Shown: positions 41,070-49,531 of the stretch, piece after piece | Layout of the letters: every line of letters begins with the position of its first letter | How positions within the stretch are numbered: position 1 is the first letter of the stretch | Assembly: GCA_034933145.1 (NCBI GenBank) | Contig: JAYFOA010000045.1 | Coordinates: 1-56,605 of the forward strand | Direction of reading: 5' to 3' | DNA length: 56,605 bases | Origin: UBA4644 sp034933145 | GTDB lineage: Bacteria; Bacillota; Clostridia; Oscillospirales; Butyricicoccaceae | Made by a program: the position numbers and the translations under genes | The notes under the pieces: generated by a model | Seen by the model: only the letters and a program-made list of their open reading frames with translations | The model's database searches: none | Told to the model about the DNA's origin: nothing

Positions 41070-43283
41070 TCAGGACAGATGGCCGCTTTCCAGCATCTCG
41101 CGTGCAGCGCGGCTATTTTCCTGCTCCAACGCCCGCAGACGCGGGCTGAATTCCATTTTTCGCGGCAAAGACATCATCCGGTCGATCTGAGCACACAGCC
41201 AGGGTACGGTCAGATCATCCAGTCCGCAGCAGGCATCGGAGCCAATATAGTTCATAAAAGACTGAACCTTGATATCGTAGGAAACGGCGATAAAGGGTGC
41301 GTCGGCGGCTGCGGCAAAGACCAACGCGTGCAGGCGCATGGCGCATGCCAGCCGCATCCGGCCCAGAACGGCAATAGCCAGAGGCACATTCTCCGGCGTC
41401 TGGACGATGGTAAAAGGCGTTTCCATCCGCTGGGCCGCCGTCAGGGAAGGCGGCAGATCGGTGGGCTGCTCAATCGGCATGAATACGGTATGCAGTCCAT
41501 ATTTTTTCGCGGCATAGTCCGCAGCTTCGGCAAAGATAGGGAAGCGGTCAAAATCTTTCCACCGGCGGATAGAAATGCAGAAGCAATCTCCCTTCGGGAC
41601 CCCCTGGGCCCGCAGGTATTCTTCGGCCTCCTCCGCAGATGCGGGCGGCAGACTGAAGGCAGGATCAGCAGCGGCACGGATATCCGGCTTGGAAATGCCC
41701 ATTGCACGCAGCTCATCCCGGGAAACCTGATCCCGCAGGGTGATAATGTCCACGTTTCGGTTTAATATTGAGCGTGCTAGACGGCGGTTAAAGGGGCTAT
41801 GCACATGGCCGATACCACAGCCGTACATCAGTACCCGGCACCCGCTCCGATGGGCCGCCCAAATTGAGTAGAGGTAAAAATAGAGGGACCGGCTGGAGGT
41901 GCTGTCCTGGATCAGACTGCCGCCGCCGTTGATGAACAGCCTGCTGCGCCGGGCAGCCCGCAGAAACAGCGGCAGATTAAACGTATAGATCGCATCTACC
42001 CCATGGAGCAGGCGGGTCTGTGCCGGCCGGCGCGTCATCACGGTTAGAGGAACCAAAGGATCGATATTGCGCATCGAACGGAGGATCGCCCGCAGGATAG
42101 CCTCGTCACCGGAATTGCCCCGGCCGTAGGCACCGCAGATCAACACGCCGTCCCTGGCGCCGTGCCGACGTTCCATTTCCAGCACGGTACGGTAGATATT
42201 CTCCTGAGTATGGGCCATAGCATCCATGGAATAGAGCAGAGAAGCCTTTTCATAAAGGCGATGTGCAAAGAGCCGGCGTTTTTTCCCATCCAACGACAGG
42301 TCAAGAATATACGCTGCGAACGTATCTGCATCCCGCGGCTGAAAAATATAACCGCTTTCCCCATGGTCGATCAGCCGGCGCATACCGCCGACATCGGAGG
42401 TGATGACGGCGCAGCCCTCGCGGATGCCCTCCAGTACGGAATAGGGAAAGGATTCCGAGATTGAACACAGCACGTCAATGTCACATGCGGAGAAAAATCG
42501 AGGCACGTCCTTTACCCAGCCGCAGAAACAGATGCTCTTTCCCAGTTTCAGCTCTTTTGCCAGCGCTTGCAGATGACCCATCTCCTCACCATCGCCGCCG
42601 ATCAGCAAACGGATGCGGGGATTTTTCGCCCGCGCTTTCGCAAAAGCACGCAGGAGGGTGGGAATATCCTTGACCGGGTTGAGGCGGGCGGGAATGCCCA
42701 GTACCACGTCGCCGTCTTCGTAATCCAGGCCCAGCGAACGCAGATATTCTGTCCGGTCGATGGGCGGCGCCTTTTGAGAAAAATCCAGACCATTATAGAT
42801 CGTCATGCATCGCTGCGGAGGAAATCCACGCTCGATCAGCATGGATTTGAACTGGTCGGATACCGTTACGTAATAATCAAACTTCCGCAGCGCCGCTCCA
42901 TTGAGCTTTCCGATGGTCAGCCGCTTGAGCGCACTGTGCAGATAATCCAGCCGGTAGTCGCTGTGAACGGTGGTGAGGATCGTTCGGCCGCAAAACAGCT
43001 TAATGAGGGCCCCGGCGATGTTCGCCTTCGCGCCGTGGCAATGGACCAGATCGGGTTTTTCCCGTCGAACCAGCCGCAGCAGGTGCAGATAATCCGCCGG
43101 AACAAAACGGGAGTAGATGGTCGTCGTGTCGATCCCCGCCTCCGCCGCTTCGTCGGAAAATTCTCCGCTGCGCAGGCTGACCAGCTTCAGATCACAGACC
43201 TGAGACAGGCGGGCGCACAGCGCGAGAATGTGGGTTTTTGCGCCGCCCCGGTCGCCGCCGCCGGCGATATGCAGGATCTTCAT
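41070..43283 (-). CDS. fused GT4 glycosyltransferase and CsaB-type polysaccharide pyruvyl transferase
   Basis: A 737-residue fusion. Residues 1 to about 375 are a GT-B family 4 glycosyltransferase: MKILHIAGGGDRGGAKTHI, VHCHGAKANIAG, PARLNPVKDIPTLLRAF and the catalytic-side SISESFPYSVLEGIREG. From about 385 a second full-length protein, CsaB, starts GVLICGAYGRGNSGDEA and includes FINGGGSLIQDSTSSRS, MYGCGIGHV and MRLHALVFAAA. CsaB adds pyruvate ketal to secondary wall polymer, the ligand of SLH domains. The join is in frame with no stop or internal start signal seen. Promoter at 43319-43347. Single CsaB proteins are usually about 360 residues. Confidence 0.88.
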   Translation of the reverse strand: MKILHIAGGGDRGGAKTHILALCARLSQVCDLKLVSLRSGEFSDEAAEAGIDTTTIYSRFVPADYLHLLRLVRREKPDLVHCHGAKANIAGALIKLFCGRTILTTVHSDYRLDYLHSALKRLTIGKLNGAALRKFDYYVTVSDQFKSMLIERGFPPQRCMTIYNGLDFSQKAPPIDRTEYLRSLGLDYEDGDVVLGIPARLNPVKDIPTLLRAFAKARAKNPRIRLLIGGDGEEMGHLQALAKELKLGKSICFCGWVKDVPRFFSACDIDVLCSISESFPYSVLEGIREGCAVITSDVGGMRRLIDHGESGYIFQPRDADTFAAYILDLSLDGKKRRLFAHRLYEKASLLYSMDAMAHTQENIYRTVLEMERRHGARDGVLICGAYGRGNSGDEAILRAILRSMRNIDPLVPLTVMTRRPAQTRLLHGVDAIYTFNLPLFLRAARRSRLFINGGGSLIQDSTSSRSLYFYLYSIWAAHRSGCRVLMYGCGIGHVHSPFNRRLARSILNRNVDIITLRDQVSRDELRAMGISKPDIRAAADPAFSLPPASAEEAEEYLRAQGVPKGDCFCISIRRWKDFDRFPIFAEAADYAAKKYGLHTVFMPIEQPTDLPPSLTAAQRMETPFTIVQTPENVPLAIAVLGRMRLACAMRLHALVFAAAADAPFIAVSYDIKVQSFMNYIGSDACCGLDDLTVPWLCAQIDRMMSLPRKMEFSPRLRALEQENSRAAREMLESGHLS

Positions 43284-43318
43284 GGCAGTCCCCCGTAAAC
43301 GTATATTTTATCTTCCCT

Positions 43319-43347
43319 ATTATACGGCAGCGGGGGATGAGGGTCAA
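43319..43347 (-). promoter_or_regulatory. sigma-A promoter of the GT4-CsaB/ychF unit
   Basis: Minus strand: -35 TTGACC (43347-43342), 17-bp spacer, perfect -10 TATAAT (43324-43319), 36 nt before the start. Confidence 0.8.
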
Positions 43348-43357
43348 GCACTTCCTT

Positions 43358-43386
43358 TTGACGCGGGGCCGCGGCGGTGCTATAAT
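43358..43386 (+). promoter_or_regulatory. sigma-A promoter of the GDPD gene
   Basis: -35 TTGACG (43358-43363), 17-bp GC-rich spacer, perfect -10 TATAAT (43381-43386), 33 nt before the start. Confidence 0.8.
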
Positions 43387-43418
43387 CAGGCTATCAAGCC
43401 CGAAGGAGATGGGTATGC

Positions 43419-44132
43419 ATGTGGATCGATGATTATCGTCTTGTGGCACATCGTGGCCTGCATGAAAACGGGAGCCCCGTGCCGGAAAATTCCCTTCCCG
43501 CGTTTGAACGTGCGGTTACCCGGGGGCAGGGAGTGGAATTTGACGTACACAGGACTCGGGACGGGCGTCTGGCGGTGTTTCATGATTACGACCTCCGGCG
43601 GATGACAGGAGTGGAGGGGGTCGTCGAGGAGCAGACGCTTGATGAACTGCGGGCGATGCGTCTTCTCGGCACCGACTGCTGCATTCCGGCGCTGGAAGAG
43701 GTACTGGAGGTGATCGGGGGCAAGGTGCCGATCATTCTGGAAATCAAAAATGATAAAACGGAAAATGTAGGCCGGCTGGAACCTCTGCTAATGAAGGCAC
43801 TGGCTGAATATCAGGGAAAGCTGGTGTTGGAGTCCTTTAATCCCCGTGTGGTTGCCTGGCTGCGGGAATGTGCGCCCCAGTATATTCGAGGGCAGCTTGC
43901 CTGTCTGCGGGATCGGCGGGATTTCAGCTTTTATGTTCGGCACTTTCTGTTCAACCCGCTGACGCAGCCGCAATTTATTGCCTATGACATTGACAGTATC
44001 GACTGGAGGGTAAAGACGAACTGTCGAAGACACAATGTGCCGCTGATCGCATGGACAGTCCGCACGGCGGAGCAGCTGAACAAGGCCCGTCGGTTGTGCG
44101 ACGGAATCATTTATGAGGGGTTGGAGTTATGA
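43419..44132 (+). CDS. glycerophosphodiester phosphodiesterase family protein
   Basis: A 237-residue GDPD-fold enzyme that hydrolyses glycerophosphodiesters to glycerol 3-phosphate and an alcohol. The catalytic histidines are in LVAHRGLHE (about 8-16) and FHDYDLRRMTG, with metal ligands in VEFDVHRTRDG and EIKNDK. It lacks a signal peptide, so it acts in the cytosol. ATG at 43419 has AAGGAG rather far upstream (about 11 nt). The stop overlaps the next GNAT gene. Confidence 0.9.
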   Translation: MWIDDYRLVAHRGLHENGSPVPENSLPAFERAVTRGQGVEFDVHRTRDGRLAVFHDYDLRRMTGVEGVVEEQTLDELRAMRLLGTDCCIPALEEVLEVIGGKVPIILEIKNDKTENVGRLEPLLMKALAEYQGKLVLESFNPRVVAWLRECAPQYIRGQLACLRDRRDFSFYVRHFLFNPLTQPQFIAYDIDSIDWRVKTNCRRHNVPLIAWTVRTAEQLNKARRLCDGIIYEGLEL

Positions 44133-44644
44133 ACTGCCACTATCAGGGCGAAATCGAGATCGAGGAGACAACGAAAGAGGATTTGCCGCATATCATGGCG
44201 CTCTGGAACGATGGGGAGGTCATGGGACATGTGGGGTTCCCGGAGGGTCTTGGCGTTACGCTGCCGGAGCTTGAGGATTGGCTGTCGTGGGCAGTACAGC
44301 TGCCGTACCGCTGCCATTACTCGATTTATACGGACGATCTCGGCTACTGCGGTGAGACCTTTTATAATGTGGATGCGGAAAAGCTCGGCGCACTGGATAT
44401 CAAGCTGACTGCTGAGGCGCGGGGCAAAGGGATCGCAGGACAGGCGCTCGCCTTTGCTATCGGTAAGGCATTCGGTCAGGGTAAGGCGGAACGGGTCTAT
44501 GTAGATCCGCATCCGGAGAATGCGCCGGCGCTGCGGCTTTATGATCGACTGGGCTTTGTGCCGCAGGAGCGGCCGGAGCACCTGGAACCGGCGGAGGACT
44601 GTCTGTATCTCGAACTGGCCCGGGACGCCTGGATGCAGGATTGA
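44129..44644 (+). CDS. GNAT N-acetyltransferase
   Basis: A 171-residue GNAT. LDIKLTAEARGKGIAGQAL (about 90-108) is the acetyl-CoA loop and PENAPALRLYDRLGFV the alpha-4/beta-7 end. The N-terminal region IEETTKEDLPHIMALWNDGE fits the RimJ-like/aminoglycoside 6'-type group. ATG overlaps the GDPD stop as ATGA. Substrate unknown. Confidence 0.82.
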   Translation: MNCHYQGEIEIEETTKEDLPHIMALWNDGEVMGHVGFPEGLGVTLPELEDWLSWAVQLPYRCHYSIYTDDLGYCGETFYNVDAEKLGALDIKLTAEARGKGIAGQALAFAIGKAFGQGKAERVYVDPHPENAPALRLYDRLGFVPQERPEHLEPAEDCLYLELARDAWMQD

Positions 44645-44728
44645 ACCGGGAACGGGCAGCATCTGCGGCTGGGGTTGAGAACAGCGCTTCCGCCGATAGG
44701 CATTCTCCTTCTGCTGCTTTGACAAATA

Positions 44729-44766
44729 AAATGCCGCCCCCTTCAAAATCAAAGGGGGCGGCATTT
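44729..44766 (-). terminator. bidirectional terminator between GNAT and PFOR genes
   Basis: AAATGCCGCCCCCTT pairs with AAGGGGGCGGCATTT; T runs follow the stem on both strands, serving both convergent genes. Confidence 0.85.
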
Positions 44767-44787
44767 CTATGCGTTGATATCAGAAAA

Positions 44788-47700
44788 TCAGATCTTATAG
44801 AGCTCCTGCAGGCGCAGCAGGTGATCGTAGCGCTCCTTGGCAGCTTCTTCGGATTCTTTGAACAGCTCGGTGGCGCGCTCCGGGAAGGAACGGGTCAGGC
44901 TGCTGTAGCGGGCTTCGTTCATCAGGAACTCCTGATAGCCGCCGGCCGGTTCTTTGCTGTCCAGCGTGAACGGATTCTCGCCCTTTTCCTTGAGGGTCGG
45001 GTTAAAGCGGAACAGGTTCCAGTAGCCGCAGTCGACGGCACGCTTCATTTCCTTCTGGCAGTTTGTCATGCCGCCCTTGATGCTATGCATCTCGCAGGGA
45101 GCATAGCCGATGACCAGCGAGGGGCCATGATAGGATTCCGCTTCAGCAATGGCCTTGATGGTCTGAGCCGGGTTGGCGCCCATGGCGACCTGTGCGACAT
45201 AGACATAGCCGTACTGCATGGCGATCTCCGCCAGGCTCTTCTTGGCAATGCTTTTGCCCGCGGCAGCAAACTGGGCCACCTGGCCGATATTGGAGGCCTT
45301 GGAGGCCTGGCCGCCGGTGTTGGAGTAAACTTCGGTATCGAAGACGAAGATGTTGACGTCGTTGCCGGAGGCGATGACGTGGTCAAGACCGCCGTAACCG
45401 ATATCATAAGCCCAGCCGTCGCCGCCGAAGATCCAGACGGATTTCTTGACGAACATATCTTTTTCGGCCAGCACTTCACGGGCCAGCGTGCAGGCTTCGC
45501 AGTTGCAGCCTTCCACAATGGATTCCTTCAGCTCGGCTTCCAGCTTGGCAGAAGCGGCCTTGGAGGCTTCACCGTCATTGAAGGCGTCCAGCCAGGCCTG
45601 GCCGGCGGCTTTCAGGTCGGCGTCGCAGTAGTCGACGGAGATCATCTTCTTGACGTTCTCAGCCAGGCGGTTGCGGCGGAGCTCAACGGCCAGCTGCATG
45701 CCCAAACCATGCTCAGCGTTGTCTTCAAAGAGGGAGTTGCTCCACGCCGGACCCTTGCCTTCCTTGTTGGCGCAATACGGAGATACCGCGGCCGGGCCGC
45801 CCCAGATGGAGGACCAGCCGGTAGCGTTGGAGATAAACATCCGGTCGCCGTACAGCTGAGTGACGAGACGGGCATAGCTGGTCTCGGCGCAGCCGGCACA
45901 GGAGCCGGAGAACTCAAGCAGCGGCTGACGGAACTGGCTGCCCTTGACGGTGTTGTCCTCCATATCCTTCTTATCGGTGACCTTGGAAACCATATAGTTG
46001 AAGACTTCCTGCTGGGGCAGTTCCTGCTCCTGCGGAACCATGGTCAGAGCCTGGGTCGGGCAGGTGCCAACGCAGACGCCGCAGCCCATGCAGTCAAGCG
46101 GGGAGACGGCGATCGTGAACTTATATTGTCCCTTGCCCTTGCCGGCCTTGATGTCGACGATTGTGGCGGCGGCGGGGGCGGCTTTTGCCTCTTCTTCCGT
46201 CAGCGCATAAGGACGGATTGTGGCGTGCGGGCAGACATAGGAGCACTGGTTGCACTGGATGCACTTCTTGGAATTCCAGGTCGGAACGGTGACGGCGACA
46301 CCGCGTTTTTCGTACGCGGAAGCACCCAGCTCAAACTGGCCGTCCACATGGGGAACGAAGGTGGAAACAGGCAGACTGTCGCCGTCCATCCGGCTGATGG
46401 GCTCCAGCAGATCCTTAACCATCTTGACCAGCTCGGGCTTGCCGTCCAGCTTGGTCGCGGGTTTCTCATCCACGGCGTCTTTCCAGGCGGCGGGCACATC
46501 GATCTTGACAAAGGCATTAGCGCCCAGATCGATGGCCTTATGGTTCATATCGACCACGTCCTGGCCCTTCTTCAGATAGGACTTGGTGGCGGCATCCTTC
46601 ATATACTTGAGGGCGTCGGCCTCGGGCAGAACCTTGGCCAGCTTGAAGAACGCGCTCTGCAGAATCGTGTTGGTGCGCTTGCCCATACCGATCTTGATCG
46701 CCAGGTCGATGGCGTCAATGGTATAGAGCTGAATGTCGTTTTTGGCGATATACCGCTTGGCATCGGCACTCAGATGATGGCCGAGCTCCTCGGTGCTCCA
46801 CTGGCAGTTGATCAGGAACACACCGCCGGGCTTGACATCGTTGACCATCTTAAAGCCCTTGGTGACATAGCTCGGGTTGTGACAGGCGACGAAGTCAGCC
46901 TTGTTGATATAATAGGGGGAACGAATCGGCTTATCGCCGAAGCGCAGGTGGGAGATCGTCACGCCGCCGGTCTTCTTGGAGTCATACTGGAAATACGCCT
47001 GAACGTATTTATCCGTGTGGTCGCCGATGATCTTGATGGAGTTCTTGTTGGCGCCGACGGTGCCGTCGCCGCCCAGACCCCAGAACTTACATTCGATGGT
47101 GCCGGCCGCCGCGGTATTGGGGGCGGGTTCTTCGGGCAGGGAGTAACCGGTGACGTCGTCCACGATGCCGAGGGTAAACTGACGGCGCGGCTCATCCTTC
47201 AGCAGCTCCTTATAAATCGCAAAGACGCTGGAAGGAGGCGTATCCTTGGAGCCGAGGCCGTAACGACCGCCGGAGACCTTGATATCGTTCTTACCGGCAT
47301 CATGCAGCGCGGTGACAATATCCAGATAGAGCGGCTCGCCCAAAGAACCGGGTTCCTTGGTGCGGTCGAGAACGGCGAGCTTCTTGCAGGTGGCCGGAAT
47401 GGCCTGCAGCAGACGGTCAGCGGCAAACGGACGATACAGGCGAACCTTGATCAGGCCGACCTTTTCGCCTTTGGCGTTCAAATAGTCGATAACTTCTTCC
47501 GCCACATCGCAGATAGAGCCCATAGCGATGATGACGCGGTCTGCGTCGGCAGCGCCGTAATAGTTGAACAGCTGATAATCAGTGCCCAGCTTGGCGTTGA
47601 CCTTGGCCATATATTCTTCCACGACGCCCGGAATAGCATCATAGAACTTGTTGCAGGCTTCGCGGTTTTGGAAGAAGATATCACCGTTCTGATGGCTGCC

Positions 47701-48348
47701 GCGGGTAGTGGAATGCTCAGGGTTCAGGGCATGGTCGCGGAACGCGCGGACGGCGTCCATGTCGACCATTTCCTTCAGATCATCATAATCCCAGATGGAG
47801 ATTTTCTGAATCTCGTGAGAGGTGCGGAAACCGTCGAAGAAGTTGATGAACGGGACTTTACCCTCGATGGCGGACAGATGCGCCACAGCACCCAGATCCA
47901 TAACTTCCTGCACATTGCCTTCAGCCAGCATGGCAAAGCCGGTCTGGCGGCAGGCCATAACATCGCTGTGGTCGCCGAAGATGTTCAGGGCGTGGGTGGC
48001 GACGGTACGCGCGGAAACATGAAAGACGGAAGGCAGCAGTTCGGCCGCGATCTTGTACATGTTGGGGATCATCAGCAGCAGGCCCTGGGATGCGGTGTAG
48101 GTGGTGGTCAGAGCGCCGGCCGCCAGGCTGCCGTGGACGGTGCCGGCCGCGCCGCCTTCAGACTGCATCTCCATCACCTTGACGGTGGTTCCGAAGATGT
48201 TCTTCTGGCCGTTGGCGGCCCACTGATCCACGTAGTCTGCCATCGGACTGGAGGGTGTGATGGGGTAGATGGAAGCAACTTCGGTAAACGCATAGGATAC
48301 ATACGCCGCCGCGTTGTTACCATCCATGGACTTCATTTTTCTTGCCAT
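44788..48348 (-). CDS. nifJ: pyruvate:ferredoxin (flavodoxin) oxidoreductase
   Basis: A 1186-residue single-chain PFOR that oxidises pyruvate to acetyl-CoA and CO2 and reduces ferredoxin. Domain I starts SIYPITPSSPMADYVDQ; the CoA/oxalate region and domain III with GRYGLGSKDTPPS follow. Two [4Fe-4S] motifs are CIQCNQCSYVC and CMGCGVCVGTC; the proximal-cluster cysteines include CAGCAE. The TPP-binding domain shows FGGDGWAYDIGYGG and SNTGGQASKAS. ATG at 48348 has AAAGGAGG before it; the open frame to 48429 runs into the promoter. Central anaerobic enzyme and strong evidence for a fermentative anaerobe. Confidence 0.97.
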   Translation of the reverse strand: MARKMKSMDGNNAAAYVSYAFTEVASIYPITPSSPMADYVDQWAANGQKNIFGTTVKVMEMQSEGGAAGTVHGSLAAGALTTTYTASQGLLLMIPNMYKIAAELLPSVFHVSARTVATHALNIFGDHSDVMACRQTGFAMLAEGNVQEVMDLGAVAHLSAIEGKVPFINFFDGFRTSHEIQKISIWDYDDLKEMVDMDAVRAFRDHALNPEHSTTRGSHQNGDIFFQNREACNKFYDAIPGVVEEYMAKVNAKLGTDYQLFNYYGAADADRVIIAMGSICDVAEEVIDYLNAKGEKVGLIKVRLYRPFAADRLLQAIPATCKKLAVLDRTKEPGSLGEPLYLDIVTALHDAGKNDIKVSGGRYGLGSKDTPPSSVFAIYKELLKDEPRRQFTLGIVDDVTGYSLPEEPAPNTAAAGTIECKFWGLGGDGTVGANKNSIKIIGDHTDKYVQAYFQYDSKKTGGVTISHLRFGDKPIRSPYYINKADFVACHNPSYVTKGFKMVNDVKPGGVFLINCQWSTEELGHHLSADAKRYIAKNDIQLYTIDAIDLAIKIGMGKRTNTILQSAFFKLAKVLPEADALKYMKDAATKSYLKKGQDVVDMNHKAIDLGANAFVKIDVPAAWKDAVDEKPATKLDGKPELVKMVKDLLEPISRMDGDSLPVSTFVPHVDGQFELGASAYEKRGVAVTVPTWNSKKCIQCNQCSYVCPHATIRPYALTEEEAKAAPAAATIVDIKAGKGKGQYKFTIAVSPLDCMGCGVCVGTCPTQALTMVPQEQELPQQEVFNYMVSKVTDKKDMEDNTVKGSQFRQPLLEFSGSCAGCAETSYARLVTQLYGDRMFISNATGWSSIWGGPAAVSPYCANKEGKGPAWSNSLFEDNAEHGLGMQLAVELRRNRLAENVKKMISVDYCDADLKAAGQAWLDAFNDGEASKAASAKLEAELKESIVEGCNCEACTLAREVLAEKDMFVKKSVWIFGGDGWAYDIGYGGLDHVIASGNDVNIFVFDTEVYSNTGGQASKASNIGQVAQFAAAGKSIAKKSLAEIAMQYGYVYVAQVAMGANPAQTIKAIAEAESYHGPSLVIGYAPCEMHSIKGGMTNCQKEMKRAVDCGYWNLFRFNPTLKEKGENPFTLDSKEPAGGYQEFLMNEARYSSLTRSFPERATELFKESEEAAKERYDHLLRLQELYKI

Positions 48349-48419
48349 TTCTGGAGTTCCTCCTTTATGTTTATGAAAGTAATAATCAATGCTTTGCAGC
48401 ATGTTTCCAAACCTTATAT

Positions 48420-48448
48420 ATATTATCAAAAACCATCGCCGATGTAAA
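48420..48448 (-). promoter_or_regulatory. sigma-A promoter of the PFOR gene
   Basis: Minus strand: -35 TTTACA (48448-48443), 17-bp spacer, -10 TAATAT (48425-48420), giving a leader of about 65 nt. Confidence 0.7.
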
Positions 48449-48526
48449 CAGTTATCCGGTGAATTTCCTATTTATTTCAGATTGAGCACAAAAAAAGAAC
48501 GTCAGAGTGCAAAAAATCTGTTTTTC

Positions 48527-48555
48527 TTGTGCTTTCACAAAGAATTTGCTATAAT
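48527..48555 (+). promoter_or_regulatory. sigma-A promoter of the membrane protein-comM unit
   Basis: -35 TTGTGC (48527-48532), 17-bp spacer, perfect -10 TATAAT (48550-48555), 40 nt before the TTG start. Confidence 0.75.
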
Positions 48556-48594
48556 CGGTGCAGAAATCGAAGCTGAGAAAAAGGGGGAAATATT

Positions 48595-49530
48595 TTGGAA
48601 AAACGGACGCTGCGCGGGTTCCTGATGGACCGGTGCTTCTGGCGGGGAGCAATGTTCGTCTGTTTCCTTCTGGCGCTTCAGCTCGGGGTGCTTTCCTGGT
48701 GGCAGATTCACCGTGATCCGGGCCGGCCTGAAGTGTTTCTGCCCGATGGCCGTGGTGGCCTGTATGCAGAGCTGGGGGTGGCTGATGTCAGCGATGCGTT
48801 TACCAGTATCGGCGGTGATCGGTTCTATTTTCTGGTGGATACGGAAGATTATTATTATGTCGCCGTGCTCTCCGACCGGCAGTTTATGGATTTGTGCGAA
48901 GATCTAGACAGCGGCATACCGCAGGTATGCCTTTCAGGTATAACGGTAAATACCCCCGTTCCGGTCCGCCGTGACGCCTGTGATTATTTTGCCTACATTA
49001 CCTATGAAGAATACGAGGATTATTTCGGCGCCAGTTATTTGGACTGCACCCGTACGCCGTTTTCGGCGGCGGCACTGCGGCTGGCTGCGGCTGCGGCTGT
49101 GGCCGGGCTGCTGTCGCTGGCCGCCCTGTTTTTTTGGCTGCGCCGCCGGCATCGGGTATCTCGGGACATGAGGCTGCTTCAGCGTTCGGGGCGGATGACC
49201 CGGGCGCTGGAGCAATTGGGAAATGCGTCTCCGGAGCAGATGGCCGGACCGCTGACGATGACCGATGATTTTCTGTGCGACGGGCGGACGGGGACGCTGT
49301 GCGCCCGAAGCGAGCTGAAAAATTTAGAGCTGCGCCGTGCCCGGCTGGGGCCGGCACATCTTCGAGCACGGAGAAGAGGCGGAATGCGCACCGTGGCCCG
49401 TCTTTCAAAGCGGCAGCTTTCCTGCCTGCCGGAACTTTTGCGTCCCTCCAGGACGGCGCTGACAGTGGGGAATTTCGCGGCGCCTGCCTATTGGACCGTA
49501 CCCGCCGATGAAAAAAAGGAGGGGTGCTGA
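48595..49530 (+). CDS. membrane protein of unknown function upstream of comM
   Basis: A 311-residue protein with two membrane helices, about 18-36 (GAMFVCFLLALQLGVLSWW) and about 163-182 (AAAAVAGLLSLAALFFWL), enclosing an outside domain of some 125 residues rich in Asp and Tyr (FLVDTEDYYYVAVL). The cytosolic tail is basic (LRRRHRVSRDMRLLQ; HLRARRRGGMRT). I do not recognise the family. TTG at 48595 has AAGGGGG at a good distance. It ends one base before the comM start and should be co-transcribed with it. Confidence 0.65.
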   Translation: MEKRTLRGFLMDRCFWRGAMFVCFLLALQLGVLSWWQIHRDPGRPEVFLPDGRGGLYAELGVADVSDAFTSIGGDRFYFLVDTEDYYYVAVLSDRQFMDLCEDLDSGIPQVCLSGITVNTPVPVRRDACDYFAYITYEEYEDYFGASYLDCTRTPFSAAALRLAAAAAVAGLLSLAALFFWLRRRHRVSRDMRLLQRSGRMTRALEQLGNASPEQMAGPLTMTDDFLCDGRTGTLCARSELKNLELRRARLGPAHLRARRRGGMRTVARLSKRQLSCLPELLRPSRTALTVGNFAAPAYWTVPADEKKEGC

Positions 49531-49531
49531 T

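Noticed and set aside
44641..48447. 1268-codon open frame on the plus strand
   Set aside because: It lies opposite the PFOR gene, whose motifs are unmistakable; the frame is a by-product of GC-rich codon usage and has no family features.
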